A DNA stretch of 64,000 nucleotides from Arsenophonus sp052171275. GTDB taxonomy: Bacteria > Pseudomonadota > Gammaproteobacteria > Enterobacterales > Enterobacteriaceae. Shown here piece by piece: positions 39,353 through 47,659 of this stretch (its first letter is position 1; the number at the start of each line of letters is the position of its first letter). The stretch spans positions 1-64,000 of the forward strand of contig CM125795.1 in assembly GCA_052171275.1 (NCBI GenBank), read 5' to 3'. The notes under the pieces were generated by a model. It made no database searches. It was not told the origin of the DNA and worked only from the letters and a program-made list of their open reading frames with translations. A program made the translations under genes and the position numbers.

Positions 39353-40282
39353 ATGAAGTTTGTACGCGGTATACATAATATTCGTGCACCTCATCAGGGT
39401 TCCGTGTTAACTATTGGTAATTTTGATTCAATTCATCGAGGACATCAAACATTGCTAAAATATTTAAAGAAACATGCTAAACATCTTAAATTACCAACAA
39501 TGGTTATGATTTTTGAACCTCAACCATTAGAGTTTTTTTTAGGTATAAATGCTCCAGCACGGTTAACACGTTTACGTGATAAAGTTAAATATTTTATCGA
39601 ATATGATATTGATTATTTACTATGTATTAAATTTAATCTCATATTTGCTTCATTGACACCGCAATCTTTTGTTTCACAATTGCTTGTAAAAAAATTAAGT
39701 ATTAAATTTTTAGCTATTGGTGATGATTTTCGTTTTGGCAATGATAGAAAAGGTGATTTTAAATATCTCTGTAAGGCTGCTAAACAATATGGTTTTCAAG
39801 TAGTAAATATTGATAGTATTTGTAATATTGGACATCGAGTTAGCAGCAGTGCTATCAGACAAGCGCTATTAAGCGATAACCTTACTCTTGCTGAAAATCT
39901 TATGGGGCACCCATATAGAATAAGCGGACGAGTTGTGCGAGGTAATCAGATTGGTAGCTCGATTTGCTTTCCTACAGCAAATATAGCATTTAAGTGCTTA
40001 AATATGCCTGTTAAAGGTGTTTACATAGTAGAAGTATATGGTTTAGCTGATCACTCATTACCAGCAGTAGCAAATATTGGTACATGTCCAACAGTAAATA
40101 AAGTTTATCGACAAATCGAAGTTCATTTGATAGATTTGCAGATAGATATATATGGACGTCATATTGATATTATTTTACGTAAAAAATTACGTAATGAACA
40201 ACGATTTGATTCTATTGATAAATTAAAACATCAAATATATAAAGATATAATGAATGCAAGGAAATTTTTTTTGTCATCTTAA
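39353..40282 (+). CDS. ribF: Bifunctional riboflavin kinase / FAD synthetase
   Basis: Converts riboflavin to FMN and FAD. 309 residues (E. coli 313). N-terminal nucleotidyltransferase with GNFDSIHRGHQTLL (the HxGH motif) and SSSAIRQALL; C-terminal kinase domain with GNQIGSSICFPTANI, in which Cys replaces the usual Gly before FPTAN, and the catalytic NIGTCPTVN (family NxGxRPT; Arg replaced by Cys). These two substitutions lie in the kinase active-site region and may lower activity. First gene of ribF-ileS-lspA. Ends TAA; ileS follows after 37 bases. Confidence 0.95.
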   Translation: MKFVRGIHNIRAPHQGSVLTIGNFDSIHRGHQTLLKYLKKHAKHLKLPTMVMIFEPQPLEFFLGINAPARLTRLRDKVKYFIEYDIDYLLCIKFNLIFASLTPQSFVSQLLVKKLSIKFLAIGDDFRFGNDRKGDFKYLCKAAKQYGFQVVNIDSICNIGHRVSSSAIRQALLSDNLTLAENLMGHPYRISGRVVRGNQIGSSICFPTANIAFKCLNMPVKGVYIVEVYGLADHSLPAVANIGTCPTVNKVYRQIEVHLIDLQIDIYGRHIDIILRKKLRNEQRFDSIDKLKHQIYKDIMNARKFFLSS

Positions 40283-40319
40283 TTAAAATATTTAACAAAA
40301 ATGGAACTAAAAAATCTAA

Positions 40320-43139
40320 ATGAGTGATTATAAAAACACTTTGAACTTACCGGAAACAAAATTTCCCATGCGAGGTAATTTAGTTAAACAAGAGCTAAAG
40401 ATATTAGAGCGATGGTATAAAGAAGATTTATATCAATCTATTCGTCATGCTAAAATAGGCAAAAAGGTATTTATACTGCATGATGGTCCTCCTTATGCTA
40501 ACGGTAGCCTTCATATTGGGCATTCAGTTAATAAAATTCTCAAGGATATTATTATCAAATCAAAAGGACTAGCTGGATTTGATTCACCATATATTCCTGG
40601 TTGGGATTGTCATGGATTGCCGATAGAACATAAGGTTGAACAAATTATTGGTAAACCAAATGATAAGGATTCTTATATTAAATTCCGTGAAGAATGTCGA
40701 AAATATGCTAAAGAGCAAATTAAAGATCAAAAAAATGACTTTATTAGGATGGGAATAATTGGTGATTGGGAACACCCATACTTAACTATGGATTTTAATA
40801 CCGAAGGTAATATTATTCGTGCATTAGGTAAAGTGATTGAAAATAACCACTTAATAAAAGGTACTAAACCTGTTCATTGGTGTACCACTTGTAGATCTTC
40901 TTTAGCAGAAGCTGAAGTTGAATATTATGATAAATTATCACCGTCTATTTATATATGCTTCAGTGCAGTGGATTCTAAAATCGTTTATAGTAAGTTTAAT
41001 ATAAAACCGTTAACATTACCTATTTCAGCAGTAATTTGGACTACAACAGTTTGGACATTACCTGCGAATTGTGCAATTGTAGTCAATCCTAATTTAAAAT
41101 ATCAATTAATTAAAGTCAATAAGAATAAATGTTTTATTTTGACAAAATCGTTAGTTAAAACATTAATTCAACGCATTGAAGCAACAGAATATCAAATTTT
41201 ATCAGAATGTAATGGTTATGAATTAGAATTATTAGGTTTTTATCATCCGTTCATGGATTATGAAATACCTATTATTTTAGGTGATTATGTTACCTTAGAT
41301 ACAGGTACAGGAATTGTACATAATGCACCAGGACATGGCCCTGAAGATTATATTCTTGGGAAAAAATATAAACTTGAAATAATTAATCCAATTGGACCAG
41401 ATGGTTCTTATTTGCCTAATACTCATCCTAGCTTAGATGGTGTTTTTGTATTTAAAGCAAACGAGTTAATTATTGAACTTTTAATTGAAAAAAAATCTTT
41501 ACTATATAAAGAAATGTTAAGTCATAGTTATCCTTATTGCTGGCGGCATAAAATACCTGTTATTTTTCGTGCAACACCTCAGTGGTTTATAAGTATGGAA
41601 AAAAATAATTTACGTGAACAATCTTTAAAAGTAATTAAAGATGTTAAATGGATCCCAAATTGGGGAAGGAATCTGATTGAATCTATGATAACAAATCGTC
41701 AAGATTGGTGTATTTCACGACAACGGACTTGGGGAATTCCAATGGCATTATTTGTTCATAAAAAGACAAAAAAATTACATCCTCGTACATTAGAATTAAT
41801 TAATGAAATAGCTAAATATGTTGATAAATCAGGTATAGAGGCTTGGTGGAATCTTGATCCTATTACGATCTTAGGAAGTGATGCAGTTAATTATTTTAAA
41901 GTCCAAGATACACTTGATGTTTGGTTTGATTCTGGTTCTACACATTATACTGTTGTAGATGTTCGTCCTGAATTTAAAGGCTATTCTGCAGATTTATATC
42001 TAGAAGGTTCAGACCAGCATCGTGGTTGGTTTATGTCTTCTCTAATACTATCAACTGCAATAAAAGGTAAGGCACCTTATAAAGAAGTATTGACACATGG
42101 TTTTACAGTTGATAAACAAGGATGTAAAATGTCTAAGTCATTAGGAAATATAATTAGTCCACAATATGTTATAAATAATTTAGGTGCTGATATTTTACGA
42201 TTATGGGTTGCTTCAACTGATTATACTAATGAAATTAGTATTTCAAATGAAATTTTGAAACGTTTTACTGATAGTTATCGGCGTATTCGTAATACAGCAC
42301 GTTTCTTATTAGCAAATTTAAATGGTTTTGATCCTGTTTTGCATCAAGTTGAACCAAAAAAAATGATTGTATTAGATCGTTGGGTAGTAGGGAGAACAAA
42401 ATCTATTCAAGAAGAAATTATTTTAAATTATGCTAATTATGATTTTAATTCAGTAATTAAGCGTTTGATGCAATTTTGTTCAGTTGAACTTGGTTCTTTT
42501 TATTTAGATATTATTAAAGATCGTCAATATACAACTAAAAGTGATTGTTTAGCTCGTCGAAGTTGTCAAACAGCATTATTCCATATAATAGAAGCATTAG
42601 TACGCTGGATTTCACCAATCCTTTCTTTCACAGCTGATGAAATTTGGCAGCAATTACCAAACAAACATGTTAAATATGTTTTTACTGAAGAATACTATAT
42701 TAATTTATTTAGCCTGAGTACTAATGAAATTCTTAATGATAAATTTTGGGATTCGTTATTAATTATTCGTGGTGAGGTCAATAAAATCCTTGAAAAAGCA
42801 CGAATAGATAAGTTTATAGGTAGTTCATTAGAGGCCGCTGTTACTTTATATGCAGATATAGAATTAGCTAAAATGCTCAATAGTTTAGGTAATGAGCTAC
42901 GTTTTATGCTATTAACTTCAGAAGCTAAAGTGATTGATATTAATAAAGCTCCAACTCAAGCGCATAGTAGTACTAAATTTAGTGGATTAAAAATTATGCT
43001 TAGTAAAGCAGAAGGTAATAAATGTTCTCGTTGTTGGCATTATGTGACGGATGTTGGTTTAGAAGCAGAGTATGAAGAATTATGTGGGCGTTGCGTAATT
43101 AATGTATTTGGTAATGGTGAAATACGTAAGTTTGTCTAA
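40320..43139 (+). CDS. ileS: Isoleucyl-tRNA synthetase
   Basis: Class-I synthetase charging tRNA-Ile, with an editing domain. 939 residues (E. coli 938). Visible: HIGH motif in DGPPYANGSLHIGHSVNK (about 58-67), editing-domain TGTGIVHNAPGHG, KMSKS in GCKMSKSLGN (about residue 603), and the C-terminal zinc ligands CSRCWHY...CGRC. Start MSDYKNTLNLPETKFPMRGN matches E. coli. The stop TAA overlaps the lspA ATG (TAATG), so translation is coupled. Essential; no damage seen. Confidence 0.98.
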   Translation: MSDYKNTLNLPETKFPMRGNLVKQELKILERWYKEDLYQSIRHAKIGKKVFILHDGPPYANGSLHIGHSVNKILKDIIIKSKGLAGFDSPYIPGWDCHGLPIEHKVEQIIGKPNDKDSYIKFREECRKYAKEQIKDQKNDFIRMGIIGDWEHPYLTMDFNTEGNIIRALGKVIENNHLIKGTKPVHWCTTCRSSLAEAEVEYYDKLSPSIYICFSAVDSKIVYSKFNIKPLTLPISAVIWTTTVWTLPANCAIVVNPNLKYQLIKVNKNKCFILTKSLVKTLIQRIEATEYQILSECNGYELELLGFYHPFMDYEIPIILGDYVTLDTGTGIVHNAPGHGPEDYILGKKYKLEIINPIGPDGSYLPNTHPSLDGVFVFKANELIIELLIEKKSLLYKEMLSHSYPYCWRHKIPVIFRATPQWFISMEKNNLREQSLKVIKDVKWIPNWGRNLIESMITNRQDWCISRQRTWGIPMALFVHKKTKKLHPRTLELINEIAKYVDKSGIEAWWNLDPITILGSDAVNYFKVQDTLDVWFDSGSTHYTVVDVRPEFKGYSADLYLEGSDQHRGWFMSSLILSTAIKGKAPYKEVLTHGFTVDKQGCKMSKSLGNIISPQYVINNLGADILRLWVASTDYTNEISISNEILKRFTDSYRRIRNTARFLLANLNGFDPVLHQVEPKKMIVLDRWVVGRTKSIQEEIILNYANYDFNSVIKRLMQFCSVELGSFYLDIIKDRQYTTKSDCLARRSCQTALFHIIEALVRWISPILSFTADEIWQQLPNKHVKYVFTEEYYINLFSLSTNEILNDKFWDSLLIIRGEVNKILEKARIDKFIGSSLEAAVTLYADIELAKMLNSLGNELRFMLLTSEAKVIDINKAPTQAHSSTKFSGLKIMLSKAEGNKCSRCWHYVTDVGLEAEYEELCGRCVINVFGNGEIRKFV

Positions 43140-43639
43140 TGAAAAATTCTATTTTTTCTACCGGTTTATTCTGGTTATGGTTAACAATTCTTATTTTTAT
43201 TGCTGATTTTAGCACTAAAAAACTTATTTTAAATAATTTTCGATTATATGAAACCATTCCATTATCATCTTATTTTAATTTATCTTATGTTCAAAATACT
43301 GGTGTAGCATTTGGTTTTCTAGCAGATGAAGGAGAATGGCGGATTTGGTTTTTTACATTTATTGCGATTACCATTTGCTTCTTACTTATTACAGCTAGTT
43401 ATCGTCAAAATATTAATAAAAAATTAAGTAATATTGCATATGCATTAGTTATTGGAGGAGCATTGGGAAATTTATCTGATCGATTAATTTATGGTTTTGT
43501 AATTGACTTTATTGATTTTTATATAGGAGATTGGCATTGGCCAACTTTTAATATTGCTGATACAGCAATTTCCATCGGTGTAATACTCATTATTTTCGAT
43601 ATCTTGATTGATAGAAAGAACAAAGTGAACTTATTTTAA
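43139..43639 (+). CDS. lspA: Lipoprotein signal peptidase (SPase II)
   Basis: Membrane aspartyl protease that removes signal peptides of prolipoproteins. 166 residues (E. coli 164), four membrane helices. Catalytic aspartates in GGALGNLSDRLIYGFVIDFIDFY and FNIADTAISIG; conserved QNTGVAFGF. Overlaps ileS by one base, as in E. coli. Its retention implies at least some lipoproteins remain; one candidate substrate in this window is the DigH-like protein at 8.3-9.5 kb with lipobox VIGC. Ends TAA. Confidence 0.97.
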   Translation: MKNSIFSTGLFWLWLTILIFIADFSTKKLILNNFRLYETIPLSSYFNLSYVQNTGVAFGFLADEGEWRIWFFTFIAITICFLLITASYRQNINKKLSNIAYALVIGGALGNLSDRLIYGFVIDFIDFYIGDWHWPTFNIADTAISIGVILIIFDILIDRKNKVNLF

Positions 43640-44133
43640 GCTTATCACTTATTTACACTTATAATAAATTTATGTATTTCTATATATGTCTTATTGTTGT
43701 GTAACTAGGTTTCATTATATATAATTATTTCTTATTATTTTAATTTATAATCAAATTTTAAAATTATTCAACGTTTATTTTTTTTATTTACTTTTAATAA
43801 AATAGAATTACTACTTTTTTTGAAAAAAAACTATTTAGAAATTAAAAATTAATTAATTAGTTTAATTTTTATTAAAATATTTATTTTATATAAAAATATT
43901 TTTTAAAATTGAACTAATATATGATCTAATATTTTATATCATAAGATTTTTTAAGTTTTTTTATCACTGAAGAAATTTTTATAATATCATTATTAATGAA
44001 TTTTATTGAAATGTAAAAAATTACAATATAATAACAAAAATTATATACTTTATTAAAGTAAATAACTAGTTACATTAATAATATTATTTTAAGATTAAAA
44101 TAATATAATAAACTTAAAATTTGGTGATAAAAT
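43640..44133 (+). other. Gap at the fkpB position, no gene
   Basis: E. coli has fkpB (about 450 bases) between lspA and ispH. The 494-base gap is the right size, but I found no convincing FkpB trace; only FLSLKKF at about 43955-43975 faintly recalls FSLEPDAAF. Counted as eroded. ispH must have its own promoter here or be transcribed through. Confidence 0.4.
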
Positions 44134-45073
44134 ATGCAAATATTGCTCTCTAATCCTAGAGGTTTTTGTGCTGGTGTTGATCGTGCAATTAGTATTGTTA
44201 ATCGTGCATTAGTGCTTTATGGCTCTCCGATTTATGTTAGACATGAAGTTGTTCATAATCGCTATGTAGTTGATAATTTACGTAAACGAGGTGTAGTTTT
44301 TATTGAACAAATTTCTGATGTACCCTGATGGTGCTATTTTAATTTTTTCTGCTCATGGTGTTTCTCAGGCAATTAGAAATGAAGTTAATAAACGTAATCT
44401 AACTATGTTATTAGATGCAACGTGTCCTTTAGTTACTAAAGTTCATATGAAAGTAGCACGAGCAAGTTTCGAAGGTAAAGAAGTTATTTTAATTGGTCAT
44501 ATGGGACACCCTGAGGTAGAGGGTACGATTGGACAATACAGTAATAAGTCCGGTGGTATATATCTTGTTGAATCGCTTGAAGATATTTTGAGGTTAAAAG
44601 TAAAAAATGAGAATAATCTTTGTTTCATAACGCAAACTACTTTATCGATTGATAGTACTACCCATATTATAGATGCATTAAATTCTAAATTTCCGAAGAT
44701 TATTGGGCCACGTAAAAACGATATATGTTATGCGACAATAAATCGTCAAAAAGCTGTACGTAAATTGTCTGATAATGCTGATATTATATTAGTTGTCGGT
44801 TCTAAAAATTCTTCTAATTCAAATAGACTTGTTGAATTAGTAAGAAGTATAGGAAAAGTTGGTTATCTAATTGACTCAGCTGATGATATTAAAAAATATT
44901 GGTTAGAAAATATGAAAATTATTGGTCTTACTGCTGGTGCTTCTGCACCTGATATTCTTGTTAGTCAAGTTATTGAACGTTTAATTACTTTTGGCGCTAC
45001 TGAAGTTATCGATCTTATCGGACATAAAGAAAATATTGTTTTTAAAATCCCAAAAGAACTTCAACTAAAATAA
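44134..45073 (+). CDS. ispH: HMB-PP reductase IspH with a +1 frameshift at CCC TGA
   Basis: Last enzyme of the MEP isoprenoid route; an iron-sulfur protein. Frame 1 (44134-44328) reads MQILLSNPRGFCAG ... FIEQISDVP and stops at TGA 44326-44328; the next frame continues at once as DGAILIFSAHGVSQAIRNE to 45073. One +1 shift at CCC (44323-44325) joins them exactly as E. coli EVPDGAIL. The corrected protein is 312 residues (E. coli 316). Cluster ligand Cys12 is in part one, Cys96 (DATCPLV) and Cys197 (DICYAT) in part two, with GHPEVEG (catalytic Glu126), so neither part can work alone. No other lesion. IspH is essential in E. coli, which argues that the shift is read through. Confidence 0.93.
44323..44328 (+). 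other. +1 frameshift site CCC TGA in ispH
   Basis: Codon 64 is CCC followed by in-frame TGA. A peptidyl tRNA-Pro moving one base from CCC to CCT puts GAT (Asp) in the A site, giving the conserved VPDGA. No Shine-Dalgarno-like element is seen directly upstream (TCTGATGTA). Confidence 0.8.
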
Positions 45074-45271
45074 AAATAGAATATTATAAGATATGTTTAT
45101 ATATTTAATTAAATTATTTTTTAGTTTAGTAAAATAAACTTTTTATAATTAATAAGATTCTTCAATAGTTTTTTTATAATTTATTTTTATTTTTAACGGT
45201 AGTAAGTTATTAGAAATATTAAAATTTGTTAAATTCAATATATTAAATTTATTTTAAAAAAGAGATAAAAT

Positions 45272-46099
45272 ATGATTAATTCAGATATTCGTGTTGCCAT
45301 TGTTGGTGCTGGTGGTCGAATGGGACGTGAATTAATCAAAGTTTTTTCACGGCATAATAACGTTATTTTAGGTGCAGTTTTAGAAAAAAATGGCTCTGAT
45401 ATAATTGGTATTGATGCCGGTGAATTAGTAGGTATTGGTAGACTAAATATTACAATTTGTGATGATTTGATTAATGTTTTAGATAAATTTGACATTTTAA
45501 TTGATTTTACTTCTCCAAAAGGCACAATACATCACCTTTCTATTTGTAAAAAATATGAAAAAGCAATGATTATAGGTACTACAGGTTTTAATGAAACTGA
45601 ACAAAAATTAATTAAAAAAGCTTCAGAAATACTACCTATTGTGTTATCAGTAAATTTCAGTGTTGGTGTTAATTTATTGTTTAAATTGTTAGAAAAAACA
45701 GCAAAAGTAATTGGTGAATATAGTGATATTGAGATTATTGAAGCTCATCATAAACATAAAATTGATTCTCCATCAGGAACAGCATTAGAAATGGCTGACG
45801 TTATTTCTAAATCAATAAGTAGTAATTGCAATTTTAAAAATTATAAAGTTTTTGATAGTAAGTGCATCACATATAAAAAAGAAAATAAAAAAATTGGTTT
45901 TTCAGTGATTAGAGCTGGTTATATTCTCGGAGAGCATACAGCTATTTTTATTAATATTGGCGATAGAATAGAAATAACCCATAAAACATTAAGTCGAATT
46001 ACATTTGCAAATGGAGTTGTTAAAGCTTGTTTATGGTTAAAAGGAAAAAATCATGGATTATATAGTATGAAAGATGTATTAAATTTAAAAAATTTATAA
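45272..46099 (+). CDS. dapB: 4-hydroxy-tetrahydrodipicolinate reductase
   Basis: NAD(P)H-dependent step of diaminopimelate/lysine synthesis, downstream of Asd (7.0-8.1 kb). 275 residues (E. coli 273). Visible: N-terminal dinucleotide fold VAIVGAGGRMGRELI, GTTGF, and the catalytic/substrate motif EAHHKHKIDSPSGTAL (His and Lys of the family). The order ispH-dapB-carA is that of E. coli with rihC lost (198-base gap). A 17-bp hairpin follows 148 bases downstream. Ends TAA. Confidence 0.97.
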   Translation: MINSDIRVAIVGAGGRMGRELIKVFSRHNNVILGAVLEKNGSDIIGIDAGELVGIGRLNITICDDLINVLDKFDILIDFTSPKGTIHHLSICKKYEKAMIIGTTGFNETEQKLIKKASEILPIVLSVNFSVGVNLLFKLLEKTAKVIGEYSDIEIIEAHHKHKIDSPSGTALEMADVISKSISSNCNFKNYKVFDSKCITYKKENKKIGFSVIRAGYILGEHTAIFINIGDRIEITHKTLSRITFANGVVKACLWLKGKNHGLYSMKDVLNLKNL

Positions 46100-46246
46100 T
46101 ATTTATTATATAATTTTAAAATTTAAAATAGATATTTTATATATTAAATATTTTATTATAAATTAATTTTATTTATATAAAACTATTTTCATATATTTAT
46201 TAAAATTGTGTTTATTTAAACATGTTATTTTGTAATTATATCAGTA

Positions 46247-46282
46247 AATAATAAATTATTTTAGATAAAATAATTTATTATT
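46247..46282 (+). terminator. 17-bp inverted repeat between dapB and carA
   Basis: Arms 46247-46263 and 46266-46282 are exact reverse complements with GA between them; A/T only. It lies 148 bases after dapB and 195 bases before carA. Possible dapB terminator or a carAB leader element; the E. coli carAB leader is regulated by arginine and pyrimidines, but no ARG box could be identified. Confidence 0.45.
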
Positions 46283-46467
46283 ATATTATTTATATTTTTT
46301 AATAAAATTAATTAAAATATAATAATAAAATTGCATCAATTATATAATAATCATTTTCATAATTAAATAAAATAAAATTTAATAAAATTTATAAAAATAT
46401 TATTTTATTACTAATTTATCAAATTAAATATTAATAAATATTATAGATTAAATAATTTTATTTTTAT

Positions 46468-46480
46468 GGAGGATATTTTG
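46468..46480 (+). promoter_or_regulatory. carA ribosome-binding site and TTG start
   Basis: GGAGG (46468-46472), 5 bases, TTG (46478-46480). The ATG at 46466 overlaps the GGAGG and would place the start on its own ribosome-binding site. From TTG the protein begins (M)VNPAILVLEDG, matching E. coli MIKSALLVLEDG gap-free; E. coli carA also starts at TTG. So the rare start is conserved. Confidence 0.85.
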
Positions 46481-47636
46481 GTTAATCCAGCTATATTAGT
46501 TTTAGAGGATGGAACTAAATTTAATGGTTATTCTATTGGATTTGAAGGAATTGCTGTTGGGGAAGTTGTTTTTAATACATCAATAACTGGATATCAAGAA
46601 ATTCTCACTGATCCATCATACTCTTGCCAAATTATTGTACTTACATATCCACATATTGGAAATACAGGGATAAATCCTGATGATGAAGAATCTTCTATCA
46701 TTCATGCTCATGGACTTATTATACGTGATCTACCATTAATTTATAGTAATTTTCGTGGGAAAGAAAGTTTGTCTGATTATTTAAAACGACATAAAACAGT
46801 AGCAATTTCTGATATTGATACTCGTAAGCTTACACGATTATTAAGGAAAACAGGCGTTCAAAATGGATGTATTCTTACAGGAAATAATTTAAATGCTCAT
46901 TCGGCATTAGAAAAAATTAAGTTATTCGGTGGAATAAAAGGGTTGGATTTAGCTAGAAAAGTCACAACTAAAAATATTTATTCTTGGCGAAATAATAGTT
47001 GTGATTTTGGTATAAACAAATTATCTATTATTAATACTTCAATACAATTACTTTATCATGTAGTTGCTTATGATTTTGGTGTTAAGCGAAATATTTTACG
47101 ATTACTTGTTGATCGAGGTTGTTATTTAACAGTTGTTCCGGCAACAACATCAGTTACTGAGGTATTAAAAATGGCGCCTGATGGTATCTTTCTTTCTAAT
47201 GGTCCAGGTGATCCAACAGCTTGTAATTATGCAATAACAGCAATCAAACAATTTTTAATAACAGAAATTCCTATTTTTGGTATTTGTTTAGGTCATCAAT
47301 TACTTGCATTAGCAAGTGGAGCTGATATAGTTAAAATGAAATTTGGTCATCATGGCAGTAACCATCCAGTAAAAGACTTAAGTAATAATAACGTCATAAT
47401 TACCACGCAAAATCATGGTTTTGCAGTTAATGAAGAAATATTATCCAACAAATTAAAGATTACTCATAAATCACTATTTGATGGTACATTGCAAGGTATA
47501 CATCATACTGATAAGCCTGCATTTGGATTTCAAGGACATCCCTGAAGCAAACCCTGGTCCAAAAGATGCAGAATCACTATTTGATTATTTTATTGAATTG
47601 ATTAAACGGTATCGTAAAATAAATTTAGATACTTAA
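46478..47636 (+). CDS. carA: Carbamoyl-phosphate synthase small (glutaminase) subunit with a +1 frameshift at CCC TGA
   Basis: CarA hydrolyses glutamine and sends ammonia to CarB. Frame 1 runs to TGA at 47543-47545 (ending FGFQGHP); the next frame continues EANPGPKDAESLF to TAA at 47634-47636, matching E. coli FQGHPEASPGPHDAAPLF. Corrected length is 385 residues (E. coli 382). Catalytic Cys is in FGICLGHQLL; the triad His and Glu are the H and E of HPE. The frameshift falls exactly between them at the Pro codon: unshifted product keeps Cys and His but lacks the triad Glu and about 30 C-terminal residues. No other damage in 1.16 kb. carB follows after 23 bases. Confidence 0.93.
47540..47545 (+). 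other. +1 frameshift site CCC TGA in carA
   Basis: Codon 355 is CCC followed by in-frame TGA; a slip from CCC to CCT brings GAA (catalytic Glu) into the A site. AAGGA ends 3 bases before the CCC (AAGGA-CAT-CCC-TGA), the same spacing as in the E. coli prfB site (AGGGGG-TAT-CTT-TGA), though AAGGA also encodes conserved Gln-Gly. Confidence 0.8.
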
Positions 47637-47659
47637 ATTGATTAATCAGGAACTGAATT

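Noticed and set aside
43640..44133. fkpB fossil
   Set aside because: Size and place fit, but only a 7-residue weak similarity was seen, not enough to call.
44303..44330. Separate short gene starting at ATG-like codon 44303 (second ispH part as its own protein)
   Set aside because: The codon overlaps the first frame, has no ribosome-binding site and the two parts together make one IspH.
46466..46468. ATG upstream as carA start
   Set aside because: It overlaps the GGAGG ribosome-binding site; TTG at 46478 gives gap-free agreement with E. coli CarA and good spacing.
44323..47545. TGA read as tryptophan (code change)
   Set aside because: Reading through TGA in frame gives sequence unrelated to IspH or CarA; only the +1 frame matches. 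Trp is encoded by TGG throughout.
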